Positions 32,493-41,285 of a DNA stretch of 64,000 nt are shown one piece after another (position 1 is the first letter of the stretch; every line of letters begins with the position of its first letter). Source of the stretch: Streptomyces piniterrae (GTDB taxonomy: Bacteria > Actinomycetota > Actinomycetes > Streptomycetales > Streptomycetaceae); the NCBI RefSeq assembly GCF_005048155.1, contig NZ_SUMB01000001.1, forward strand, positions 124,001 to 188,000, written 5' to 3'. Below the pieces are notes generated by a model, which was not told the origin of the DNA, made no database searches, and worked only from the letters and a program-made list of their open reading frames with translations. A program made the translations under genes and the position numbers.

Positions 32493-33251
32493 ATGCGCGT
32501 CCTCATGCCGCTTCCCGACCGCGATTTCGACGTCACCGAGGTGGCCGTGCCATGGCGGATCCTCACCGACGCGGGCCACCAGGTCGTCTTCGCCACCGAG
32601 CGGGCCGGGACCCGGCCGGCCTGCGACCCGCTGCTGCTGAGCGGCGTCCTCTTCGGGCGGCTCGGCGCCGCGGCGGAGCCCAAGCGGTTCTACGAGGAGC
32701 TCACCCGGAGCGAGGAGTTCGCCGCCACGGCCGGGTGGGCGGAGCTGGACCCGGAGGCGTACGACGGACTGATCCTGCCGGGCGGTCACGCGCCGGGCAT
32801 GCGGCAGTACCTGGGCTCGGAGGCGCTGCGGCGGCAGATCGGCAGGTTCTGGGCACTGGACCGGCCGGTCGGGGCGATCTGCCATGGCGTACTGGTGCTG
32901 GCACGGACGCGCGAAGCCGCCGGCGGCCGCAGCGTGCTGGCCGGCCGCCGTACGACCTGTCTCCCGAAGTACATGGAACGCTCGGTCTATCTGGCCACCG
33001 GCTGGCGCCTCGGCCGCTACTACCGCACCTATCCGGCCTATGTGGAGGACGAGGTCAGGGCCGCCCTGGACGCCCCGGCCACGCAGTTCGCACGCGGCCC
33101 GCGGGTGCTCTCCGCGCGCGGCACCGCGACCGACGACGGTCCGGCGTTCGTGGTGCGGGACGGCAACTATCTCTCGGCGCGATGGCCGGGGGACGCATAC
33201 CTTTTCGGCCGCCGGTTCCGGGAACTGCTGGAGGGCGCGGGTGGTTCGTAG
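32493..33251 (+). CDS. DJ-1/PfpI-family protein
   Basis: The 252-residue protein has the DJ-1/PfpI fold signatures: DGLILPGGHAPGMRQYLG and GAICHGVLVL, with Cys130 at the nucleophile elbow followed by His131. Members act as glyoxalases, chaperone-like proteins or amidase-like hydrolases; which applies here cannot be told. It is longer than the E. coli YhbO type, with an insert after residue 40. It appears to be expressed from a leaderless mRNA and is divergent from the secreted protein gene. Confidence 0.85.
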   Translation: MRVLMPLPDRDFDVTEVAVPWRILTDAGHQVVFATERAGTRPACDPLLLSGVLFGRLGAAAEPKRFYEELTRSEEFAATAGWAELDPEAYDGLILPGGHAPGMRQYLGSEALRRQIGRFWALDRPVGAICHGVLVLARTREAAGGRSVLAGRRTTCLPKYMERSVYLATGWRLGRYYRTYPAYVEDEVRAALDAPATQFARGPRVLSARGTATDDGPAFVVRDGNYLSARWPGDAYLFGRRFRELLEGAGGS

Positions 33252-33302
33252 AACTCGCCGCCCCGTGGTGCGGGCATCGCCGCGCGGGAAAGATGCGGCG
33301 TG

Positions 33303-35912
33303 ATGACGACGCGGACGTGTGAGGTGTGCGGTACCGGGCTTTCCGTGCGTGGTGTGCGGTCGAGGGACGAGTCGAGGGACGGCAGGGCACGGGGCGGGCG
33401 GCCGGCCCGCTACTGCTCCGGCGCCTGCCGGCAGCGCGCGTTCCGGGAGCGTGCGACGCGTGAACGTGCGGGGAGCGAGCGGGCGACTCGCGAGCCCACG
33501 GCGGGACACCCTCCGGAGCGGGCCGCCCCGCGGACGCAGGGCACCGGGCTGCCGCGTGCGCTCGACTCCTTCGTGGGGCGCGAGCGAGAGCTGGCGCGGC
33601 TGCGCACGCTGCTGAGGTCCGCGCGGCTGCTCACCCTGATCGGCCCCGGCGGAGTGGGGAAGACGCGGCTGGCGCTCGAACTGGCGAGGGGTGTGCGCGG
33701 CGGCCGGGAGGGCGGTGCGCAGCTCGTGGAATTGGATGCGCTCCGCGACGGCGACCTGCTGTGCCAGGCCGTCGCCGCGGCACTGGGGGCGGGCGAGCGC
33801 AGCGGCCGGGCGGGCGTCGAGGCGATCGTCCACGCGCTGGGTCCCCGTCCGCTGCTGATCGTCCTGGACAACTGCGAGCACCTGGTCGAGGGGTGCGCAC
33901 GCCTGGCCGCGACCCTGCTCGCCCGCTGTCCAGGCCTGCGGATCCTCGCCACCAGCCGGGAGACGCTACGCGTGCCCGGCGAAGTGGTGTTCCGTGTGGG
34001 CGAGTTGTCGCTGTCGGCTGCCGAGGGGAGCGAGGCCGGCGCGGGCGAGGACACGACGGCGCTGCTGCGCTCGGAGGCGGTCCGGCTCTTCGCCGAACGC
34101 GCGCGGGCCGCCGACCCCGGCTTCGCACTCGGCCCTGGCAACGCCCGCACCGTCGCCGAGATCTGCCGGCGTCTGGACGGCCTGCCGCTGGCCATCGAGC
34201 TGGCGGCGGGCCGGACCGGTTCGCTTCCGCTGGGCGACATTCTGCGCGGACTGGACGACCAGCTCTCCCTCCTCACCGACGGCAGCAGGACGGGACCGGG
34301 CCGCCATCGCGAGCTGCGCGCGGCGATCGACTGGAGTTATCGATTACTCGATCCCGTGGAGCAGGCGGTGTTCCGGCGCCTGTCCGTCCTCGGAGGCGGC
34401 TTCGACGCCCGGGGCGCGGCCGAGGTCTGCGCAGGGGGCGGCGCCGCGGACACCGAGGTGCGCCCTGACCAGGTGCTGCGTGTGGTCTGCGCCCTGGAGG
34501 CCAAGTCCCTGATCGTACGGATGCGGCAGGGCGATCCGGACACGGCGAGGTTCCGGCAGCTCAGTGCGATCCGCGGGTACGGGATGGACCGGCTCGCCGA
34601 GTCCGGAGAGCTGCACACGACATGGCATCGGGCGCTGGACCGGCTGGCCGGCCAGGAGGCCGGCGCCCCCGAGCCGGTGTTCGCCGACACCGTGGAGGGA
34701 CCGCTGAGCGGCGAGCGGGAGAACCTCGCGGCGGCCGTGGCGTACACCTCCGGCCGTTCCGACAGCCGCTATGTCCCGCTCGCGATCGCTCTGGCCCGAT
34801 TGCGTTACCAGCAGGAGCAGTTGACGGCCGCCCGGACGGTGTTGTCGGAGGTGCTGGACCGGGCGTCGGACGGTGTGCACCGGGGGATGGCGCTGGCGTT
34901 GGCCGCGCGTTGCGCCTGCCTCCAGGCGGATCACACGGCCGCACTCGCTCTCGCCGACGAGGCGGTGGCCGTCGAGCGGGCCGGGAACCGCCCCGGCGGG
35001 CTGGCCAACGCCCTCGACGCGTTGGCGGCCGCGCGATTGTGCCGGAGTGAGTTCGCCGAGGCGGTCGCCGTCTTCGCGGAGTGCCTCGACGTGGTCCGTA
35101 CGCTCGGCCGGCCGCTGGACACCGCACTGTGCCGACATCACCTGGCCTGGGCACTGCTGCACACCGGCCAGGCCACGGAGGCCGACGAGCTGATGGCCCG
35201 GTGCCTGCCCGACCTGAGAGCGGGCGCCCCTACGGGGCAGTTGACGGCGGCGTTGCACACCGTCGGCGCCATCCGGCTGGCCCAAGGGGACTTCGATGCC
35301 GCGGAGGACATGTTCGCGGAGGTGCTCCACACGACGTCCGGGGAAACCTTCCATGCGCTCTACCCGCTGGAAGGGCTCGCCATAGTGGCGGGCGAGCGGG
35401 GCGATATGCGGCGTTCGCTGCGGCTGTACGCGGCGGCCGCGGCGGCGCGGCGGCGACTCGACACGGAGCCCGAGGCGCATTGGCGGGGGCAGGTGGAGGC
35501 GGCGGCAGCGCGGGCGAGGGAGCGGGTCTCTTCCGCCAGGGCGGAGGCGGCGCTGGAGGCGGGCCGGAGGCTGCGCGGGGACGCGCTCTTCGCGTATGCG
35601 CTGCGGGAGACGGGGGAGATGCGGGAGACGCGGGGGACGCGTGACGGGACCGGACGAGCGGACCCGGACGGCGTCGTGAGTGCCGTTGCTCCGTCCCCGC
35701 TGACCGAGCGCGAGTCGGCGGTCGCCAGACTTGTCGCGGAGAGCCTGACCAATCGTCAGATCGCTGCTCACCTGGGGCTTTCCAAGAGCACCGTCGCCAG
35801 CCATCTCGACCGGGTCCGGGACAAGTTGGGACTCCGGTCCCGTACGCAGATCGCACTGTGGGTCGCCTCGCAGACTCATCCACATCCACATCCCGGCTCC
35901 GAGGTTTCGTAA
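33303..35912 (+). CDS. LuxR-family regulator with zinc ribbon and NTPase domain
   Basis: The 869-residue protein starts with a zinc-finger-like Cys set (Cys6, Cys9, Cys38, Cys42), then an AAA/NB-ARC-type NTPase with P-loop GPGGVGKTR near 114 and LLIVLDNCEHL as Walker B. A TPR-like helical region follows and a C-terminal LuxR HTH (LTERESAVARLV, NRQIAAHLGLSKSTVASHLDRV). Such signal-transduction ATPases activate nearby or secondary-metabolite genes. GTG 33300 is an alternative start; neither has a strong ribosome site. It lies 147 bp before, and in line with, the intradiol dioxygenase gene. Confidence 0.87.
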   Translation: MTTRTCEVCGTGLSVRGVRSRDESRDGRARGGRPARYCSGACRQRAFRERATRERAGSERATREPTAGHPPERAAPRTQGTGLPRALDSFVGRERELARLRTLLRSARLLTLIGPGGVGKTRLALELARGVRGGREGGAQLVELDALRDGDLLCQAVAAALGAGERSGRAGVEAIVHALGPRPLLIVLDNCEHLVEGCARLAATLLARCPGLRILATSRETLRVPGEVVFRVGELSLSAAEGSEAGAGEDTTALLRSEAVRLFAERARAADPGFALGPGNARTVAEICRRLDGLPLAIELAAGRTGSLPLGDILRGLDDQLSLLTDGSRTGPGRHRELRAAIDWSYRLLDPVEQAVFRRLSVLGGGFDARGAAEVCAGGGAADTEVRPDQVLRVVCALEAKSLIVRMRQGDPDTARFRQLSAIRGYGMDRLAESGELHTTWHRALDRLAGQEAGAPEPVFADTVEGPLSGERENLAAAVAYTSGRSDSRYVPLAIALARLRYQQEQLTAARTVLSEVLDRASDGVHRGMALALAARCACLQADHTAALALADEAVAVERAGNRPGGLANALDALAAARLCRSEFAEAVAVFAECLDVVRTLGRPLDTALCRHHLAWALLHTGQATEADELMARCLPDLRAGAPTGQLTAALHTVGAIRLAQGDFDAAEDMFAEVLHTTSGETFHALYPLEGLAIVAGERGDMRRSLRLYAAAAAARRRLDTEPEAHWRGQVEAAAARARERVSSARAEAALEAGRRLRGDALFAYALRETGEMRETRGTRDGTGRADPDGVVSAVAPSPLTERESAVARLVAESLTNRQIAAHLGLSKSTVASHLDRVRDKLGLRSRTQIALWVASQTHPHPHPGSEVS

Positions 35913-35990
35913 CGCGCGCAGGTCGCCGGTCGTCTGATCGATGTGCGGCGCCGTGCGGTGGCAGACGCTGTCCGGGTGAGCCGATTCCGA

Positions 35991-36036
35991 CGACGACTCA
36001 CGACGACTCACGACTCACGACGACTCACCACGACGA
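35991..36036. repeat. CGACGACTCA tandem repeats before the dioxygenase gene
   Basis: Units of CGACGACTCA (10 bp) and CGACTCA (7 bp) are repeated about four times in the gap before the dioxygenase start. They lie where a regulator such as the upstream LuxR protein could bind, but may be simple slippage. Confidence 0.55.
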
Positions 36037-36059
36037 CTTTCGGACGACAGGAGACCCGG

Positions 36060-36752
36060 ATGCGTTATGACAAGGAGAAGGGCTCAAGGCGGGCGTTCAT
36101 CAAAACCACTTCCGCGGGCGTGACTTCGGTGGCCCTCGCGGCGACCGTGGCCGCCTCGGCCGGACCGGAGGCCGCCGTGACGGAGGCACCGAAGGCGCGC
36201 CGAGAGGGGCCGCCCCTGGCCGTCACCCCGGCCTGCTCGGGCCACGAGACCCCCGCGTCCATCGAGGGTCCCCTGTTCAAGCCCGACTCCCCGGAACGGT
36301 CGGACCTCATCACCCCCGGCATCCGGGGTGTCCGGCTCGACCTCGGCGGAGTCGTCTACGACACCGCCTGCAAGCCGCTTCCCGGGACGCTCCTCGAGTT
36401 CTGGCAGTGCGACCAGAACGGCGACTACGACACCTCGGGATTCTCGCTCCGCGGTCACCAGTACACGAACAGCCGGGGCGCCTTCCAGCTCCGGACGATC
36501 ATCCCCCGGGACTACTGGGGCCGTTGGGGCCAGCGGGCGCCGCACATCCACACCCAGGTCCAGGCACCCGGTGGCCCCGTGCTCATCACCCAGCTGTACT
36601 TCCCCGACGACACCGAGGCGTACGGCCGTGACTTCGCCGCCCTCAACGCCGCGGACCGGCTCCTCAACCGCGCTTGCGTCATCGGGCTCGGCGCGTCGGA
36701 CAACGGCCACTACACCGGCACGTTCGACTTCGTCCTCAAGACCACGGCCTAA
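36060..36752 (+). CDS. Tat-exported intradiol ring-cleavage dioxygenase
   Basis: This 230-residue enzyme would open catechol-type rings between the two hydroxyls. A twin-arginine signal (RRAFIK at 10-15, then a long Ala/Val stretch) targets it outside the cytoplasm, unlike classical catechol dioxygenases. The nonheme Fe(III) ligands can be aligned as Tyr123 in NGDYD, Tyr152 in PRDYWG, and His162/His164 in PHIHTQ. GGAG precedes ATG 36060. A secreted beta-propeller gene follows after 55 bp. A role in extracellular degradation of lignin-like or plant phenolics is inferred. Confidence 0.87.
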   Translation: MRYDKEKGSRRAFIKTTSAGVTSVALAATVAASAGPEAAVTEAPKARREGPPLAVTPACSGHETPASIEGPLFKPDSPERSDLITPGIRGVRLDLGGVVYDTACKPLPGTLLEFWQCDQNGDYDTSGFSLRGHQYTNSRGAFQLRTIIPRDYWGRWGQRAPHIHTQVQAPGGPVLITQLYFPDDTEAYGRDFAALNAADRLLNRACVIGLGASDNGHYTGTFDFVLKTTA

Positions 36753-36807
36753 CCCATTCCCCCATCCCCATTCCACCTCCATCCCCCACCAGAGAAGGAA
36801 TTCCGTG

Positions 36808-37983
36808 ATGCCATCGAATACGTCGTCGTCCAGGGGGACCAGGCCGCCCGGCGGGAGGCCCCTGCTGGCCGCGCTCGTCGTCACCGTCGTGGCCGGGAGC
36901 CTGGCCGTCGCCGGCGGGAACGGTGAACCGACCGCCGCGGCGGAGCACACCGTTCCCGCGTCGTCGTCCGCGCACTCCGGGTCTCGTACCGGGCAGTGGC
37001 AGCGGACCCCGGTACCCGTGACGAAGGGCGACCTGACCGCCATAGCCGCTCTGGGCGACAAGCAGGCCTGGGCCGTGGGTTACCGGCTGAAGAGCGCGAC
37101 CGCGCTCGAAGCCGTAGCACTCCGCTGGGACGGTACGTCCTGGGCACAGGAGTCCACGCTCCCGGAGAACAGCTTCCCGCAGGCCCTCACCGTCCGGTCC
37201 GCCGACGACATCTGGGCGGTCGGCAGCGCGACGGAGCATTGGGACGGCAAGACCTGGACCACGCGCCCCCTGGACCGTGACCCGGCCGGCCGTGTCGTGC
37301 CCGAAGCCGTGACGACCACCTCCGACGGGCAGGCCTGGACGGTGGGCCGGGCGATGGCACGGTCGATCAAGGACTCGGTGCCCGCCATCCAGTCGTGGGA
37401 CGGCAAGAGCTGGCACCGGCAGGACCTTCCGGATGTCGGGAAGGGTGAGCTGAGCGGCGTGACGGCGGTGGCACCGGATGACGTCTGGGCCGTGGGCGCG
37501 GACTACGCCGGGGAAGGGAAGTCGCCGCAGACGGCTCTGCTGCTGCACTGGGACGGCACAAGCTGGAAGCGGGTCGACGCGCCCGGCCCGGAGGTGGGCC
37601 ACGCCTGGCTCGGGGGGATCACCGCGTTCGCCGCCGACGACGTCTGGGCGGTGGGCGGCAGCACCTCCGGAAGCGCGGAGCGCCCCTACGCGCTGCACTG
37701 GGACGGTGTGAAGTGGTCGGCGGCGGACACCCCGGATGTGGCGGACGGGCGGTTGCGTGCCGTCGGCCGGGCCGGGGACGGCGAACTCTGGGCGGTGGGC
37801 GGCAAGGGCTCCGCTCCCGTCGCCCTGCGCTGGAACGGGCACACGAATCGGTGGGACGAAGCCGCTGGTCCGGGCGTCGTCGTACGGGGCTTCGCCACGG
37901 TGCCGAACAGCGCCGATCTCTGGGTCGCCGGAATCGCCGAACAAGGGGACCTTGCCCCGGCGATCACCCGCATGAAGGGCTGA
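36808..37983 (+). CDS. Secreted beta-propeller-like repeat protein
   Basis: The 391-residue protein has an N-terminal hydrophobic signal (LLAALVVTVVAGSLAVAGG) and then about seven repeats built on W(D)GTSW and DD(V/I)WAVG pairs, a pattern of bacterial extracellular propellers. No catalytic residues can be named. It lies 55 bp after the intradiol dioxygenase gene, so the two exported proteins are probably co-expressed. GAAGGAA precedes both GTG 36805 and ATG 36808; the latter is used here. Confidence 0.75.
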   Translation: MPSNTSSSRGTRPPGGRPLLAALVVTVVAGSLAVAGGNGEPTAAAEHTVPASSSAHSGSRTGQWQRTPVPVTKGDLTAIAALGDKQAWAVGYRLKSATALEAVALRWDGTSWAQESTLPENSFPQALTVRSADDIWAVGSATEHWDGKTWTTRPLDRDPAGRVVPEAVTTTSDGQAWTVGRAMARSIKDSVPAIQSWDGKSWHRQDLPDVGKGELSGVTAVAPDDVWAVGADYAGEGKSPQTALLLHWDGTSWKRVDAPGPEVGHAWLGGITAFAADDVWAVGGSTSGSAERPYALHWDGVKWSAADTPDVADGRLRAVGRAGDGELWAVGGKGSAPVALRWNGHTNRWDEAAGPGVVVRGFATVPNSADLWVAGIAEQGDLAPAITRMKG

Positions 37984-38462
37984 TCCGGCCGCGCGGAGAA
38001 ACATCGGTCGTCGGATCGTTGATGCGGCTGATTTCCACGGCTGAGGCGCGGAGAATCCGCGGTCCACGGAAAGGCGCACATGCGGACCGGTGCCCATGGG
38101 GAAAGGCGCGCATGTGGAAAGGCGCACATGTCGAGCCACCGGAAGATCCTGATGCGGCTGGTGAACGCGGACGGGGACGAATGCGGGCACCCGTGATCAT
38201 CGTGGGGCGTACGGACAAATGGTGAAAAGGCGGCCGGCGTTCACCCTGGAGCGGCCGGGGTGTCGTCGCCGTCCCGCCCATCCCGTCCGCCATGTCGGGC
38301 CACCTACTTGACGCCCTGTCGAACAAACCCTCCCTCTTTGCTTGGTCAATACACAACACTCTTTCATATCGTTGTGGCCTCGATTCTTGACGGGGGCGTA
38401 GCGGTGTCGTTCACTTCAGCAGTTCCGGGCCGGTCAGGGCGGCCCCATGGGAGGTACCTGAA
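37984..38462. other. Intergenic region with three 15-bp repeats
   Basis: No gene is seen in this 479-bp gap. GGAAAGGCGCACATG occurs at 38068-38082 and 38116-38130, with a one-base variant at 38100-38114. Bases 38330-38400 are AT-richer and should hold the promoter of the sugar-binding lipoprotein gene; TTGACG at about 38387 is a possible -35. Confidence 0.5.
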
Positions 38463-39545
38463 ATGAATGCAAGACTGCGTCGCATCGTGATCAGTGCGAT
38501 GGCACTTTCGCTCGCCGTGCCGTTGGCGGCCTGCGGAGAAGAGAAACACGACGCAGGTCTCGGCAAGGACACCATCGGTCTTCTTCTGCCGGAGGACAAG
38601 GCGGACCGTTACGAGAAATTCGACCACCGCATCATTTCTCGAAGAGTCGCCACGCTCTGCCTTGAATGTGAATTGGACTACCGAAATGCAAAAGCATCGG
38701 TGGACACCCAGAAAATGCAGTTCGAGGGTCTGGTGAAGAAGGGCGTCAAGGTCATCATCCTTGACCCGGTCGATGCTCAGGCCGCCGGAAGCTGGGTGGA
38801 CGCGGCCGCCAAGAAGGGCGTCAAGGTCATCGCGTACGACCGGCTCGCCGAGGGCAATGTCAAGGCGTACGTCTCCTACGACAACGAGAACGTCGGCCGG
38901 CTCCAGGGCCAGGGAATCGCCGCGGCGCTGGGCTCCCAGGCGGCCACCGCCGATGTCGTCATGATGAACGGCTCACCGACCGATCCGAACGCACCGTCCT
39001 TCAAGAAGGGCGCGCACGCGGTCCTGGACCGCAAGGTCAATAAGATCGTTTCCGAGAACGACATCCCCGACTGGTCGCCGGCCGAGGCCAGGAAGAAGAT
39101 GACCGAGGTCATCAACGCCATTGGCGTCGACGGATTCGACGCCGTCTACTCGGCCAACGACGGCATGGCCGGCGGCATCGCCGAGGCACTCAAGTCGGCG
39201 GGCATCAAGAATGTGCCGCTCGGCGGCCAGGACGCCGAAAACGCCGCACTGCAGCGCATCATTAAGGGCACGCAGTCCTTCACCATCTACAAGGAGGTCA
39301 GGCCGGAAGCGGAAACCGCCGCCGAGATCGCCTTCCGGCTGCTGCGGGGCAAGAGCATCGCGTCCCTGACCTCGACGACCGCCGACAGCAACAGCAAGGC
39401 CGATATTCCGGCGAAGCTGTTCGATGCCGAGATCGTCACCAGGAAGAATTTGAAGGACACCGTGGTCCTGGACGGAGTCGTCCGTACCGACCTGCTCTGC
39501 ACCAAGGACCTGGCCGCCGCCTGCAAATCCATTGGCCTGGAGTAA
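38463..39545 (+). CDS. Orphan periplasmic-type sugar-binding lipoprotein
   Basis: This 360-residue protein has a lipobox LAAC with Cys24, so it is anchored outside the membrane. DPVDAQAAGSW, AYDRL and the region with VYSANDGMAGG are typical of xylose/ribose-type ABC solute-binding proteins (XylF/ChvE class). No permease or ATPase gene is nearby, so it must work with a distant transporter or serve in sensing. GGGAGG lies seven bases before ATG 38463. It ends at a strong terminator, so it is a single-gene unit. Codons are slightly more AT-rich than in its neighbours. Confidence 0.87.
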   Translation: MNARLRRIVISAMALSLAVPLAACGEEKHDAGLGKDTIGLLLPEDKADRYEKFDHRIISRRVATLCLECELDYRNAKASVDTQKMQFEGLVKKGVKVIILDPVDAQAAGSWVDAAAKKGVKVIAYDRLAEGNVKAYVSYDNENVGRLQGQGIAAALGSQAATADVVMMNGSPTDPNAPSFKKGAHAVLDRKVNKIVSENDIPDWSPAEARKKMTEVINAIGVDGFDAVYSANDGMAGGIAEALKSAGIKNVPLGGQDAENAALQRIIKGTQSFTIYKEVRPEAETAAEIAFRLLRGKSIASLTSTTADSNSKADIPAKLFDAEIVTRKNLKDTVVLDGVVRTDLLCTKDLAAACKSIGLE

Positions 39546-39567
39546 ATTTCATGCCGTTACGTCTGAA

Positions 39568-39601
39568 GGAAGGCCCGCCGCCACGGAGCGGCGGGCCTTC
39601 C
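39568..39601 (+). terminator. Rho-independent terminator after the sugar-binding gene
   Basis: GGAAGGCCCGCCGC (39568-39581) pairs perfectly with GCGGCGGGCCTTCC (39588-39601) over a 6-base loop and is followed by TGTTTCCTG. It ends 56 bp after the stop codon. Confidence 0.85.
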
Positions 39602-39613
39602 TGTTTCCTGTCC

Positions 39614-39672
39614 GCGTGAGCCCGCGTGAGCCCGCGCGAGCCCGCGTGGGCGTCCGTGGGCGTCCGTGGGCG
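39614..39672. repeat. 10-bp tandem repeats after the terminator
   Basis: CGTGAGCCCG recurs with a 10-bp period, changing into CGTGGGCGTC units, six copies in all. No coding or regulatory function is apparent. Confidence 0.6.
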
Positions 39673-39793
39673 CGGACGGTGATTTATCGATTGACGACGG
39701 ATCAGCTGATGTGTGATCAATTGGCTGTAAGGCGCCCCTTTGGCGCTGCCCATGTCGTCACCTCACCGTCCCCCGAGAGGATCCGCTCAGCCC

Positions 39794-40711
39794 ATGCCGC
39801 AGCAAACCGAGGTCACCATCCAGGAGTTCACGATCGCCGGCCCCGACGCCGGGCCGTACGCGCTCGCTCCGGGCCCGGACGGTGCGCTGTGGTGCACGCT
39901 GGTGCACGGGGGCGGCATCGCGCGGGTCACCACGGACGGCAAGGTCACCACGTACGACCTGGACTCCGCCTCCGGCGGGCCGACGATGATCACCGCGGGG
40001 GCCGACGGCGCCCTCTGGTTCACCGAGTACAAGGCGCACCGCATCGGTCGGATCGGCACGGACGGGCGGATCAGCTCGTTCGCCCTGCCGACCGAGAACG
40101 CCGGGCCGCTCGGCATCGCCGCCGGGCCCGACGGCGCACTGTGGTTCACCGAGTCCGCGGTCGACCGCATCGGCCGGATCACCACGGACGGCGAGATCAG
40201 CGAGTACGCCCTGCCGACCGCCGGCGGCTTCCCGTCGGTCATCGCCGCGGGCCCGGACGGCGCGCTGTGGTTCACCGTCAACCAGGCCGGCGGCCGGATC
40301 GGCCGGATCACGGTCGACGGCGACGTCAGCCTTCATCAGCTGCCCACCCCCGAGGCGGGGCCGGTCGGAATCGCGCCGGGACCGGATGGCGCGCTGTGGT
40401 TCGTGGAGATCGCCGCAGGACAGATCGGCCGGATCAGTACCGGCGGCATCGACGAATTCCCGCTTCCGGACCGGCAGTCCCGCCCGCACGCCATCGCCGC
40501 GGGCCCGGACGGCGCGCTGTGGTTCACCGAGTGGGGCGCCGGCCGGGTCGGCCGGATCACCACCGACGGGCGGATCGACGGATACGACCTCCCGGACCGC
40601 GCCTCGGAGCCGCACGGCATCGCCCTGGGGCCCGACGGCGCGCTCTGGGTCGCCCTGGAGACGGGATCGCTGGCCCGGATCGGCGTCGGTGGACCCGCTC
40701 AGCCGCGCTGA
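39794..40711 (+). CDS. vgb: Virginiamycin B lyase-like seven-bladed propeller
   Basis: The 305-residue protein is built of repeated blades with GPDGALWFTE and RIGRI(T)TDG, the pattern of streptogramin B lyase, which linearises the cyclic depsipeptide at its ester bond. RPHAIAAG, WFTEWG and EPHGIALG carry the His, Glu and His expected for the active site in the last blades. Length matches the family when ATG 39794 is used; longer starts in frame lack ribosome sites. It may confer resistance to type B streptogramins, or act on another cyclic ester in this species. It meets the Lrp gene tail to tail with 13 bp overlap. Confidence 0.85.
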   Translation: MPQQTEVTIQEFTIAGPDAGPYALAPGPDGALWCTLVHGGGIARVTTDGKVTTYDLDSASGGPTMITAGADGALWFTEYKAHRIGRIGTDGRISSFALPTENAGPLGIAAGPDGALWFTESAVDRIGRITTDGEISEYALPTAGGFPSVIAAGPDGALWFTVNQAGGRIGRITVDGDVSLHQLPTPEAGPVGIAPGPDGALWFVEIAAGQIGRISTGGIDEFPLPDRQSRPHAIAAGPDGALWFTEWGAGRVGRITTDGRIDGYDLPDRASEPHGIALGPDGALWVALETGSLARIGVGGPAQPR

Positions 40712-41184
40712 GCCGCGGCCGGCCCGCCCACCGACTCCACCAGCGGCAGCATCCGGTGCGGCACCCGCTCGCGCAGCGCCACCTCGGTACGCGTACGCAC
40801 CACCCCCGGCAGGCTGATCAGCCGCTGGATCACGTCCTCCAGATGCTCCGCGTCCCGCGCCACCACCCGGGTGAGCAGATCTCCGCCGCCGGTCGTCGAG
40901 AACGCCTCGATGATCTGCGGCACCTCGGCCAGCGCGGCGGCGACCTCCTCCAGCCGTCCCTGGGTCACCTCGATGTGCACAAACGCCAGCACGGGGTGGC
41001 CGAGGGCGGCGGGCGACAGCCGAGGGCTGTAGGCCGTGATCACCCCGTCCCGCTCCAGCCGGTCCAGACGAGCCTGCACCGTGCCGCGGGCGATACCGAG
41101 GACGCGCGCGTACTCCCGCACACTGGTGCGCGGCTGCTCCAGCAGCAGCCGGAGGATCTTCGCGTCGAGAGCGTCCACAGCCAT
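40699..41184 (-). CDS. Lrp/AsnC-family transcriptional regulator
   Basis: This 161-residue regulator has an N-terminal HTH (LDAKILRLLLEQPRTSVREYARVLGIARGTVQARLDRL) and a C-terminal RAM ligand-binding domain ending near TRTEVALRERVPHR. Such proteins respond to amino acids and often control their own gene. TACAGT sits six bases before ATG 41184, consistent with a leaderless transcript. Targets cannot be named; the adjacent genes are a vgb homologue and a PucR-type regulator. Confidence 0.9.
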   Translation of the reverse strand: MAVDALDAKILRLLLEQPRTSVREYARVLGIARGTVQARLDRLERDGVITAYSPRLSPAALGHPVLAFVHIEVTQGRLEEVAAALAEVPQIIEAFSTTGGGDLLTRVVARDAEHLEDVIQRLISLPGVVRTRTEVALRERVPHRMLPLVESVGGPAAAQRG

Positions 41185-41190
41185 CCTTCG

Positions 41191-41196
41191 ACTGTA
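41191..41196 (-). promoter_or_regulatory. -10 box of the lrp-type gene, leaderless
   Basis: TACAGT on the minus strand lies six bases before the start codon; GAAGG directly abuts the ATG, too close to act as a normal ribosome site. Confidence 0.5.
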
Positions 41197-41285
41197 CCAA
41201 TGGCCCAGTCGGCGAGGCGTTTGCCTGGCCACCCGCCCCTCTGGTGCCCGTCCCCCGGTGACCGTCCCTCCGACGCCCGTCCCTC

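Noticed and set aside
35991..36036. CRISPR-like array
   Set aside because: Units of 7-10 bp without spacers; simple tandem repeats.
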